Below, in pieces: positions 1-6,453 of a stretch of DNA of 6,578 nt (within the stretch, counting starts at the first letter, position 1; each line of letters begins with the position of its first letter). Under the pieces are notes generated by a model. It worked only from the letters and a program-made list of their open reading frames with translations, had not been told where the DNA came from and ran no database searches. Both the position numbers and the translations under genes were made by a program. The DNA is from RUG11237 sp964450185 (GTDB lineage Bacteria > Bacillota > Clostridia > Lachnospirales > Lachnospiraceae). The DNA is taken from the NCBI GenBank assembly GCA_964450185.1, contig CAYVCL010000109.1, positions 1-6,578 of the forward strand, given 5' to 3'.

Positions 1-558
1 GAAGATTATCCGTTTACAAAAGTAATTGTTCCTGGAAAAACTTTGAATGAAATCAGCAAGATTTTATCCGGTGAAGCAGAAGCGATGGTATCCATCTTCT
101 TCACTGACAAGCATATTTTATTTGAATTTGATAATACCACAGTAGTTTCCCGATTAATTGAAGGAGAATACTTTAAGATTGACCAGATGCTTTCCAACGA
201 TTATGCCACTAAGGTAAAAATCAATAAAAGAGAGCTGTTAAGCTGTATCGACAGAGCGACTCTTCTCGTAAAAGAAGGGGACAAGAAGCCAATTATTATC
301 AATGTGACAGATGGAAGTATGGAATTAAAGATTAATTCTGTAGTTGGTTCTATGAATGAAACCATTGATATTGTGAAGGATGGAAAGGATATTTTAATTG
401 GATTTAACCCGAAATTCCTGATTGACGCATTGCGTGTGATTGATGATGAGGAGATTAATATTTATCTGGTAAATCCAAAGGCACCATGTTTTATCCGTGA
501 TGAAGAAAATAAATATATTTATCTGATTCTTCCGGTAAATTTTAACACAGTAAATTAA
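1..558 (+). CDS. dnaN: DNA polymerase III subunit beta (sliding clamp), C-terminal half, 5' partial
   Basis: The beta clamp is a ring-shaped homodimer that encircles DNA and tethers the replicative polymerase and other clamp-binding proteins. The frame is open from the first base, and the 185 visible residues are about half of the usual ~370. The first ATG in this frame (43) is internal, because family-like sequence (FTKVIVPGKTLNEISKIL) already precedes it. The fragment covers the end of domain II, with the SRLIEGEY segment, and all of domain III. It includes a CIDRATLL helix, a GFNPKFLIDALRVI segment and the terminal YLILPV strand, which matches B. subtilis QLILPVR and E. coli YVVMPMRL. Two parts of the peptide-binding pocket differ from E. 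coli: the FP...R246 segment reads YFKIDQM, and the terminal MPMRL reads LPVNF followed by a short NTVN tail. The gene ends with TAA, 10 bases before yaaA, and is probably co-transcribed with it. Identity is very secure. Confidence 0.98.
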   Translation, partial: EDYPFTKVIVPGKTLNEISKILSGEAEAMVSIFFTDKHILFEFDNTTVVSRLIEGEYFKIDQMLSNDYATKVKINKRELLSCIDRATLLVKEGDKKPIIINVTDGSMELKINSVVGSMNETIDIVKDGKDILIGFNPKFLIDALRVIDDEEINIYLVNPKAPCFIRDEENKYIYLILPVNFNTVN

Positions 559-565
559 GAGGTGG
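559..565 (+). promoter_or_regulatory. Ribosome binding site of yaaA
   Basis: GAGGTGG lies directly after the dnaN stop codon. Its GAGG core sits six bases before the ATG at 569. It fixes the yaaA start and shows that yaaA has its own initiation signal, unlike recF downstream. Confidence 0.85.
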
Positions 566-568
566 ACT

Positions 569-781
569 ATGGAAACGATTGAAATCAGAGATGAATTTAT
601 TAAGTTAGGTCAAGCCTTAAAGTTAGCGGGATTAGTAGATTCCGGTGTGATGGCGAAGGATGTAATTTTAGATGGTCTTGTGAAAGTTAATGGGAAGCAG
701 GAACTTCAGAGAGGTAAAAAACTGTATGAAGGAGATGTATTCTCTTTCGAAGGACAAGACGTTAAAGTAACAAAATCATGA
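569..781 (+). CDS. yaaA: S4 domain-containing protein YaaA (putative RNA-binding, RecF-adjacent)
   Basis: This is a 70-residue protein of the YaaA family found between dnaN and recF in Firmicutes. Almost the whole protein is one S4 fold, the small RNA-binding module also found in ribosomal protein S4 and pseudouridine synthases. The characteristic pieces are LGQALKLAG at about residues 13-21, SGVMAK at 25-30, VKVNG at 38-42 and RGKKLYEGD at 48-56. These match B. subtilis YaaA (LGQFLKLA, SGGMAK, RRGRKLYVGD) in order and spacing, and the length is the same as in that family. Binding of structured RNA is inferred from the S4 fold; the physiological target is not evident from the sequence. The ATG is supported by GAGGTGG just upstream. 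The TGA stop overlaps the recF ATG by four bases, so translation of recF is probably coupled to this gene. Confidence 0.95.
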   Translation: METIEIRDEFIKLGQALKLAGLVDSGVMAKDVILDGLVKVNGKQELQRGKKLYEGDVFSFEGQDVKVTKS

Positions 782-1863
782 TTATAAAATCCATTGAATT
801 GCAGAATTTTAGAAATTACGATTCCCTGAAAATGGATTTGGATGAAAAGACAAATATACTTTATGGCGATAATGCCCAGGGAAAAACAAATATACTAGAG
901 GCTCTTTACTTAAGTGGAACAACGAAATCCCACAAGGGAAGTAAGGATAAGGAATTAATAAAATTTAACAGTGACGAAGCTCATATCAGATGTCAGGTGG
1001 AAAAAGCAGGAATGGATTACCGGATTGATATGCACCTTCGCAAGAATAAAAGCAAGGGAATTGCCATCAACGGAATTCCCATCAAAAAAGCTGCAGAACT
1101 GTTTGGGATTTTGAATATTATCTTCTTTTCTCCGGAGGATTTAGATATTATAAAGCGCGGTCCTTCCGAGCGAAGAAGATTTACGGATTTAGAGCTGTGC
1201 CAGTTAGATAAAATTTATCTGCATAATTTAACCAATTACAATAAAGTGCTGAATCAGCGCAATAAATTACTGAAAAGTATGTATTATGAACCACAGCTTG
1301 AGGATACACTATCGATCTGGGACATGCAGCTGGTGGCTTATTCCAAAGAAATTATCCGGAGAAGAAAGGATTTTATGGAGGAATTAAATGAGATTGCTTC
1401 TAAAGTTCATGAAAAACTTTCCGGAGGGAGGGAAACTTTGGAAGTGAAATATGAGCCAAACATAGAGGAAGACCAGATGGAATCCAAATTAACAGAATCC
1501 TTGGAGCGGGATAAACGCCAGAAAATGACTTCTGTGGGTCCCCACCGGGATGATATTTGTTTTCTTGCCAATGGTATAGATATTCGCAAGTATGGTTCTC
1601 AGGGACAGCAGAGAACATCGGCACTTTCTTTAAAACTGGCGGAAATTGAACTGGTGAGAAGAAGGATTCAGGATATGCCGGTATTATTGCTGGATGATGT
1701 ATTATCGGAGCTTGACAGTAACAGACAGAATTATTTACTAAACACCATAGGTGATTTACAGACGGTGATTACCTGTACCGGGTTAGATGAATTTATCAAT
1801 AACAGGTTTGAGATAAATAAGATTTATAAAATTGTAAATGGTTCAATTAGTCAGAGTAATTAA
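778..1863 (+). CDS. recF: DNA replication and repair protein RecF
   Basis: RecF is an SMC/ABC-like ATPase that works with RecO and RecR to load RecA at single-strand gaps and stalled forks. The 361 residues are the usual length. The N-terminus (IIKSIELQNFRNY) is typical. The Walker A motif is GDNAQGKT at residues 30-37, with the catalytic lysine at 36. GPSERRRF at 128-135 and the following YLHNLTNYNKVLNQRNKLLK helix are RecF landmarks at the start of the arm domain. SVGPHRDD is at 252-259, the ABC signature GSQGQQRTS at 273-281, and Walker B LLLDDVLSELD at 303-313, with Asp306-Asp307 and the D-loop. All ATPase elements are intact. The ATG overlaps the yaaA stop as ATGA. No Shine-Dalgarno is visible in the 20 bases before it, so initiation probably depends on ribosomes finishing yaaA. 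The gene ends 23 bases before gyrB. Confidence 0.98.
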   Translation: MIIKSIELQNFRNYDSLKMDLDEKTNILYGDNAQGKTNILEALYLSGTTKSHKGSKDKELIKFNSDEAHIRCQVEKAGMDYRIDMHLRKNKSKGIAINGIPIKKAAELFGILNIIFFSPEDLDIIKRGPSERRRFTDLELCQLDKIYLHNLTNYNKVLNQRNKLLKSMYYEPQLEDTLSIWDMQLVAYSKEIIRRRKDFMEELNEIASKVHEKLSGGRETLEVKYEPNIEEDQMESKLTESLERDKRQKMTSVGPHRDDICFLANGIDIRKYGSQGQQRTSALSLKLAEIELVRRRIQDMPVLLLDDVLSELDSNRQNYLLNTIGDLQTVITCTGLDEFINNRFEINKIYKIVNGSISQSN

Positions 1864-1874
1864 CCGGAATAAAT

Positions 1875-1880
1875 GGGAGG
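1875..1880 (+). promoter_or_regulatory. Ribosome binding site of gyrB
   Basis: GGGAGG sits six bases before the ATG at 1887, within the only 23 non-coding bases between recF and gyrB. This is a strong, well-spaced site. It contrasts with the SD-less recF start and suggests gyrB is translated more efficiently. Confidence 0.85.
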
Positions 1881-1886
1881 AAAAAT

Positions 1887-3800
1887 ATGAGTACTGAATA
1901 CGGAGCAGATCAAATTCAGATATTGGAAGGATTAGAAGCGGTAAGAAAAAGACCGGGTATGTATATCGGCAGTACTTCCATTCGCGGATTGCATCATTTG
2001 GTATACGAAATCGTGGACAATTCAGTAGATGAAGCATTGGCAGGATTTTGTGACACCATTGATGTTACCATAAACAAAGGTGATACCATTACGGTTGTAG
2101 ATAATGGACGTGGTATTCCGATTGGAATTAATCACAAAGCAGGAAAACCGGCAGTTGAAGTGGTATTTACGGTTCTTCATGCAGGTGGAAAATTTGGTGG
2201 CGGAGGATACAAGGTATCCGGTGGTCTTCACGGGGTAGGTGCCTCTGTAGTAAACGCCCTTTCTGAGTGGTTAGAGGTAACTATCTACAAAGAAGGTAAA
2301 GTATACAACCAGCGTTATGAACGAGGAAAAGTAATGTATCCGCTGAAAGTAGTTGGCGAATGTTCTTTAGAGAAAACAGGAACATCCGTTACTTTTAAAC
2401 CGGATGCTGAGATATTTGAAGAAACTGTATTTGATTTCGGTACTTTGAAGCAGCGATTGAGAGAAATTGCATTTTTAACAAAAAACTTAAAGATTGTACT
2501 TCACGACGATCGTGGCGAAGAAGAAAAAGTAAGAGAATTCCACTATGAAGGTGGTATCAAGGAATTCGTAGGATATTTGAATAAAAGCAAAGAGGCTCTT
2601 TATCCGGAAATTATTTATTGTGAAGGAACAAAGGATGATGTTTATGTAGAAGTGGCATTGCAGCACAACGATTCCTACAATGAAAGCTGCTACAGCTTTG
2701 TAAATAATATTACAACTCCGGAAGGTGGTACTCATTTAGCCGGTTTCCGTAATGCTTTAACAAAAACTTTCAACGATTATGCAAGAAATAATAAGCTGTT
2801 GAAGGAAAGTGAACAGAACTTATCCGGTGAAGATATCAGAGAAGGTCTGACTGCCATTGTAAGTATTAAAATTGGCGAACCTCAGTTCGAGGGCCAGACA
2901 AAGCAGAAACTTGGAAACTCTGAGGCGAGAGGTGCGGTGGATAGTATTGTAAGTGAACAGCTTACTTACTTCTTAGAGCAAAATCCTCAGGTTGCAAAAA
3001 TCATTCTGGAAAAATCCATTATGGCGCAGCGTGCCAGAGAGGCAGCAAGAAAAGCAAGAGATTTAACCAGAAGAAAAACTGCTTTGGATGGAATGAGTCT
3101 TCCGGGAAAATTAGCAGACTGTACAGACAAGAATCCGGAAAATTGTGAAATTTATATCGTAGAAGGTGACTCCGCGGGTGGTTCTGCAAAAAGTGCCAGA
3201 AGCCGTGCAACTCAGGCAATTCTGCCACTTCGTGGAAAAATCTTAAACGTAGAAAAAGCAAGATTGGATAAAATTTATGGAAATGCGGAAATCAAAGCTA
3301 TGATTACAGCTTTTGGTACCGGTATTCATGAAGATTTCGATATCAGCAAGCTCCGTTATAACAAGATTATTATCATGACGGATGCCGACGTGGATGGTGC
3401 TCATATCAGTACTTTACTGCTTACTTTCCTTTACCGCTTTATGCCGGACTTAATCAAGGAAGGTCATGTATATATGGCACAGCCACCACTTTATAAGTTA
3501 GAGAAAAACAAAAAAGTCTGGTATGCATATTCTGACGAAGAATTGAATCAGATTTTAACAGAAGTAGGACGTGACAATAATAATAAAATACAGCGTTACA
3601 AAGGTCTTGGAGAAATGGATGCGGAACAGCTTTGGGAAACAACCATGGATCCGGAAAAACGTATTTTAAAGAGAGTAACCATGGACGATTGTGATCCTGA
3701 AATTGATGTGGTATTTACTACATTGATGGGGGATAAGGTAGAACCTCGTCGTGAGTTTATCGAAGAAAATGCTGTATATGTTAAGAATTTAGATGTGTAG
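1887..3800 (+). CDS. gyrB: DNA gyrase subunit B (ATPase/TOPRIM)
   Basis: GyrB supplies the ATPase and metal-binding part of A2B2 gyrase, which introduces negative supercoils. At 637 residues it is the Gram-positive length, lacking the large C-terminal insertion of E. coli GyrB. The GHKL ATPase has Glu41 (general base) and Asn45 in EIVDNSVDEA, Asp72 in DNGRGIP, and the ATP lid with GYKVSGGLHGVG at 107-118. The transducer carries QTKQKLGN at 337-344, with Lys339 matching E. coli Lys337. The TOPRIM domain has EGDSAGG at 426-432 (metal-binding Glu426) and DADVDG at 499-504 (Asp499, Asp501). The C-terminal QRYKGLGEMD block begins at 569. Every catalytic residue is present, with N-terminal numbering one below and TOPRIM numbering one or two above E. 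coli. Lys135 aligns with E. coli Arg136, the aminocoumarin contact. The TAG stop overlaps the gyrA Shine-Dalgarno. The full-length gyrA next door supports gyrase over topoisomerase IV. Confidence 0.99.
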   Translation: MSTEYGADQIQILEGLEAVRKRPGMYIGSTSIRGLHHLVYEIVDNSVDEALAGFCDTIDVTINKGDTITVVDNGRGIPIGINHKAGKPAVEVVFTVLHAGGKFGGGGYKVSGGLHGVGASVVNALSEWLEVTIYKEGKVYNQRYERGKVMYPLKVVGECSLEKTGTSVTFKPDAEIFEETVFDFGTLKQRLREIAFLTKNLKIVLHDDRGEEEKVREFHYEGGIKEFVGYLNKSKEALYPEIIYCEGTKDDVYVEVALQHNDSYNESCYSFVNNITTPEGGTHLAGFRNALTKTFNDYARNNKLLKESEQNLSGEDIREGLTAIVSIKIGEPQFEGQTKQKLGNSEARGAVDSIVSEQLTYFLEQNPQVAKIILEKSIMAQRAREAARKARDLTRRKTALDGMSLPGKLADCTDKNPENCEIYIVEGDSAGGSAKSARSRATQAILPLRGKILNVEKARLDKIYGNAEIKAMITAFGTGIHEDFDISKLRYNKIIIMTDADVDGAHISTLLLTFLYRFMPDLIKEGHVYMAQPPLYKLEKNKKVWYAYSDEELNQILTEVGRDNNNKIQRYKGLGEMDAEQLWETTMDPEKRILKRVTMDDCDPEIDVVFTTLMGDKVEPRREFIEENAVYVKNLDV

Positions 3801-3805
3801 GAGGT
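3799..3805 (+). promoter_or_regulatory. Ribosome binding site of gyrA, overlapping the gyrB stop codon
   Basis: AGGAGGT is a near-perfect Shine-Dalgarno. Its first two bases are the last two of the gyrB TAG stop. It lies eight bases before the TTG at 3814, which decides that TTG is the start codon. The next in-frame ATG is at 3865, has no comparable site, and would remove the conserved N-terminal segment. Confidence 0.9.
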
Positions 3806-3813
3806 AGAAAAAA

Positions 3814-6345
3814 TTGGACGATACCATATTTGACAAAGTGCATGAGGTTGACTTAAAGAAAACAATGCAGGAATCCTACATAGATTATGCCATGAGCGTT
3901 ATTGCCCAGCGAGCATTACCTGATGTAAGAGATGGATTGAAACCGGTACAGCGTAGAATTTTATATTCTATGATTGAACTTAATAATGGTCCTGACAAGC
4001 CACATAGAAAGTGTGCCCGTATCGTCGGTGATACCATGGGTAAATATCACCCACACGGTGACAGCTCTATTTATGGTGCATTGGTAAACATGGCACAGGA
4101 CTGGTCTACCAGATATATTTTGGTGGATGGTCATGGAAACTTCGGTTCTGTAGATGGTGATGGCGCTGCTGCCATGCGATACACAGAAGCAAGATTAAGT
4201 AAGATTTCCATGGAAATGACTGCGGATATTAATAAAAATACCGTAGATTTTGTTCCAAACTTTGATGAAACAGAAAAGGAACCAACAGTACTTCCTTCAC
4301 GTTTTCCGAACCTTTTGGTAAACGGAACTACAGGTATTGCAGTTGGTATGGCAACGAATATTCCACCACACAATCTTCGTGAAGTTATCGAAGCAGTGGT
4401 AAAAATTATTGATAACAGAATTGAAGAAGAAAGAGATACCGTTATCGAAGAAATTCTTCCGATCGTTAAGGGACCTGACTTTCCAACAGGTGCTCAGATT
4501 CTGGGAACCAGAGGAATTGAACAGGCTTATCGTACCGGTAGAGGAAAAATTAAAGTACGTGCTGTGACAGATATTGAAACTATGCCAAACGGCAAGAGTA
4601 AAATCGTTGTTACAGAATTACCATTTATGGTAAATAAGGCACGATTGATTGAGAAAATTGCAGAATTAGTAAGAGATAAAAAAATCGATGGAATTACCGG
4701 AATCACAGATGAATCTGACAGAGAAGGTATGAGAATTTCCATCGACCTTCGAAAAGATGTAAATGCTAATGTATTGTTAAATCAGTTGTATAAGCACACC
4801 CAGCTTCAGGATACCTTTGGTGTGATTATGCTGGCATTGGTAGACAATCAACCGAAGGTGTTAAGTCTTCTTGATATGCTTAACTATTACCTGAAACATC
4901 AGGAAGATGTAGTGACAAGAAGAACAAAATACGATTTAAACAAGGCAGAAGAAAGAGCTCATATTTTACAGGGCTTATTGATTGCGTTGGATAATATTGA
5001 TGAAGTAATTAATATTATTCGTAATTCTCAGAATACTCAGGAAGCAAAAGAAAGATTAGTAGACAGATTCTGCTTAACTGATGTTCAGGCTCAGGCTATC
5101 GTAGATATGCGTCTGCGTGCTCTTACCGGTTTGGAAAGAGAAAAGCTGGAAACAGAATACGAAGAATTAATGGCAAAAATTGCAGAATTAAAGGCAATTT
5201 TAGCAGATGAAAAGAAATTGCTTGGTGTTATCAAAGAAGAAATTATGTTAATTTCTGATAAGTACGGTGATGACAGAAGAACCAGCATTGGCTTTGATGA
5301 GTTTGATATGTCTATGGAAGACCTGATTCCAAGAGAAAATACTGTAATCGCTATGACTCATTTAGGTTATATTAAGCGAATGACGGTAGACAATTTCCGC
5401 AGCCAGCATAGAGGTGGTAAGGGAATCAAGGGAATGCAGACTCTGGATGAAGATTACATAGAAGAGTTAATGATGGCAACTACACATCATTATATTATGT
5501 TCTTTACAAATACGGGTAAAGTATACCGCTTGAAAGCATATGAAATTCCGGAAGCAGGAAGAACTGCAAGAGGAACTGCGATTGTAAATTTACTCCAGTT
5601 GCAGCCGGGTGAAAAGATTACAGCGACCATTGCACTTCGTGAATACAAAGAAGACAGATTCTTATTCATGGCAACGAAGCATGGTATTGTTAAGAAAACA
5701 CCTATCACAGAATATGCAAATGTTAGAAAAACAGGTCTTGCTGCAATTAATCTGCGTGAAGATGACGAGTTAATTGAAGTAAAATCAACCAATAACAAAA
5801 AAGATATTTTACTTGTTACAAAGCATGGTATGTGTATCCGTTTTGCGGAAACAGATGTCAGACCAACAGGTCGAGTATCTATGGGTGTCATCGGTATGAA
5901 TTTATCACCAGAAGATGAAGTAGTTGCAATGCAGATGGATACTCAGGGAGATGCATTATTGATTGTATCCGAAAAAGGTATGGGTAAACGTACCTCTATC
6001 GAAGAATTTACAAGACAGAACCGTGGCGGTAAAGGTGTAAAATGCTACAAGATTACAGAAAAGACAGGAAATGTAATTGCTGCCAAAGCGGTAGATGAGC
6101 ATAGAGAAATTATGTTAATTACCACAGAAGGTATTGTAATTCGTATGGAAGTAGCAGATATTTCCATGTTAGGAAGAATTACTTCCGGTGTGAAGTTAAT
6201 TAATATGGATGATGATATTACCGTAGCCAGCATGTCAAAGGTTAGAGAAGAAGATAAGGACCAGGGCGAAGATGCGGTTGTGGTAGAACAGAGTGAGAAC
6301 GAAGAAGCAGAGGATTCTGCAAAAGATAATACGGAAGAAAAATAA
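3814..6345 (+). CDS. gyrA: DNA gyrase subunit A (TTG start)
   Basis: GyrA cuts and rejoins the gate DNA and wraps DNA around its C-terminal domain. Of 843 residues, the winged-helix cleavage domain contains Arg122 and the catalytic Tyr123 in AAAMRYTEA (E. coli Tyr122), with TGIAVGMATNIPPHN further on. The quinolone region reads HPHGDSSIYG: Ser84 matches E. coli Ser83, but Gly88 replaces Asp87. A charged coiled coil follows at about 365-490. The C-terminal domain shows six repeated G-x-(I/V/M)-x-(K/R) strands with glycines at 518, 568, 624, 672, 722 and 773, spaced 48-56 residues, as expected for a six-bladed pinwheel. The gyrase-specific GyrA box is QHRGGKG at 531-537, and a second copy, QNRGGKG, lies at 735-741. 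Residues 811-843 form an acidic tail (15 of 33 Asp/Glu). The TTG start is chosen because AGGAGGT precedes it and the N-terminal DLKKTMQESYIDYAMSVI region is conserved. The GyrA box argues against ParC. Confidence 0.99.
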   Translation: MDDTIFDKVHEVDLKKTMQESYIDYAMSVIAQRALPDVRDGLKPVQRRILYSMIELNNGPDKPHRKCARIVGDTMGKYHPHGDSSIYGALVNMAQDWSTRYILVDGHGNFGSVDGDGAAAMRYTEARLSKISMEMTADINKNTVDFVPNFDETEKEPTVLPSRFPNLLVNGTTGIAVGMATNIPPHNLREVIEAVVKIIDNRIEEERDTVIEEILPIVKGPDFPTGAQILGTRGIEQAYRTGRGKIKVRAVTDIETMPNGKSKIVVTELPFMVNKARLIEKIAELVRDKKIDGITGITDESDREGMRISIDLRKDVNANVLLNQLYKHTQLQDTFGVIMLALVDNQPKVLSLLDMLNYYLKHQEDVVTRRTKYDLNKAEERAHILQGLLIALDNIDEVINIIRNSQNTQEAKERLVDRFCLTDVQAQAIVDMRLRALTGLEREKLETEYEELMAKIAELKAILADEKKLLGVIKEEIMLISDKYGDDRRTSIGFDEFDMSMEDLIPRENTVIAMTHLGYIKRMTVDNFRSQHRGGKGIKGMQTLDEDYIEELMMATTHHYIMFFTNTGKVYRLKAYEIPEAGRTARGTAIVNLLQLQPGEKITATIALREYKEDRFLFMATKHGIVKKTPITEYANVRKTGLAAINLREDDELIEVKSTNNKKDILLVTKHGMCIRFAETDVRPTGRVSMGVIGMNLSPEDEVVAMQMDTQGDALLIVSEKGMGKRTSIEEFTRQNRGGKGVKCYKITEKTGNVIAAKAVDEHREIMLITTEGIVIRMEVADISMLGRITSGVKLINMDDDITVASMSKVREEDKDQGEDAVVVEQSENEEAEDSAKDNTEEK

Positions 6346-6362
6346 GAAAAAGAGAGAATGAG

Positions 6363-6390
6363 TAGAAGTCAGGCGGAAGCCTGGCTTCTA
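6363..6390 (+). terminator. Hairpin after gyrA, probable operon terminator
   Basis: Bases 6363-6374 pair with 6379-6390 to give a 12-bp stem with no bulges and one T-G wobble (6369/6384), closed by a GGAA (GNRA-type) loop. It starts 17 bases after the gyrA stop. The following T-tract is weak (TTTATA), so termination may be incomplete, or the hairpin may partly serve to protect the mRNA 3' end. A second T run (TTTTT, 6404-6408) lies too far from the stem to act as its U-tract. Confidence 0.7.
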
Positions 6391-6443
6391 TTTATAGGGG
6401 AAATTTTTGAAAAAGGAAAAATAAAAATCTTAGAAGAAAGGAA

Positions 6444-6447
6444 AAGG
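6444..6447 (+). promoter_or_regulatory. Ribosome binding site of the downstream lipoprotein gene
   Basis: AAGG lies six bases before the ATG at 6454, inside a purine-rich stretch that also holds AAAGG at 6437-6441. It supports 6454 as the start over the earlier in-frame ATG at 6358. The ATG at 6449 is out of frame and closes after two codons. Confidence 0.6.
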
Positions 6448-6453
6448 TATGAT

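Noticed and set aside
1056..1080. Inverted repeat GGGAATT / AATTCCC inside recF
   Set aside because: The 7-bp arms have an 11-base loop and no T-tract, and they encode the conserved-looking GIAINGIPI stretch. A chance hairpin in coding sequence is the simplest explanation.
1825..1832. TATAAAAT in the end of recF as a -10 box for gyrB
   Set aside because: No -35-like sequence lies 16-18 bases upstream; the nearest, TTGAGA at 1808-1813, leaves only 11 bases. It is not enough to call a promoter.
5490..5891. 133-codon open frame on the minus strand inside gyrA
   Set aside because: It lies wholly within the GyrA pinwheel coding sequence and its translation is low-complexity and resembles no family I know. 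The plus-strand frame is an unambiguous full-length GyrA.
6407..6436. Possible promoter for the lipoprotein gene: TTGAAA (6407-6412), 18 bases, TAGAAG (6431-6436)
   Set aside because: The -10 matches only four of six consensus bases, the spacer is long, and the transcript would begin almost at the ribosome binding site. AT-rich DNA gives such matches by chance.
6358..6453. Earlier ATG (6358) as the start of the downstream gene
   Set aside because: It would put 32 residues ahead of a normal signal peptide, lies within the terminator region, and has only a weak GAGAG upstream.
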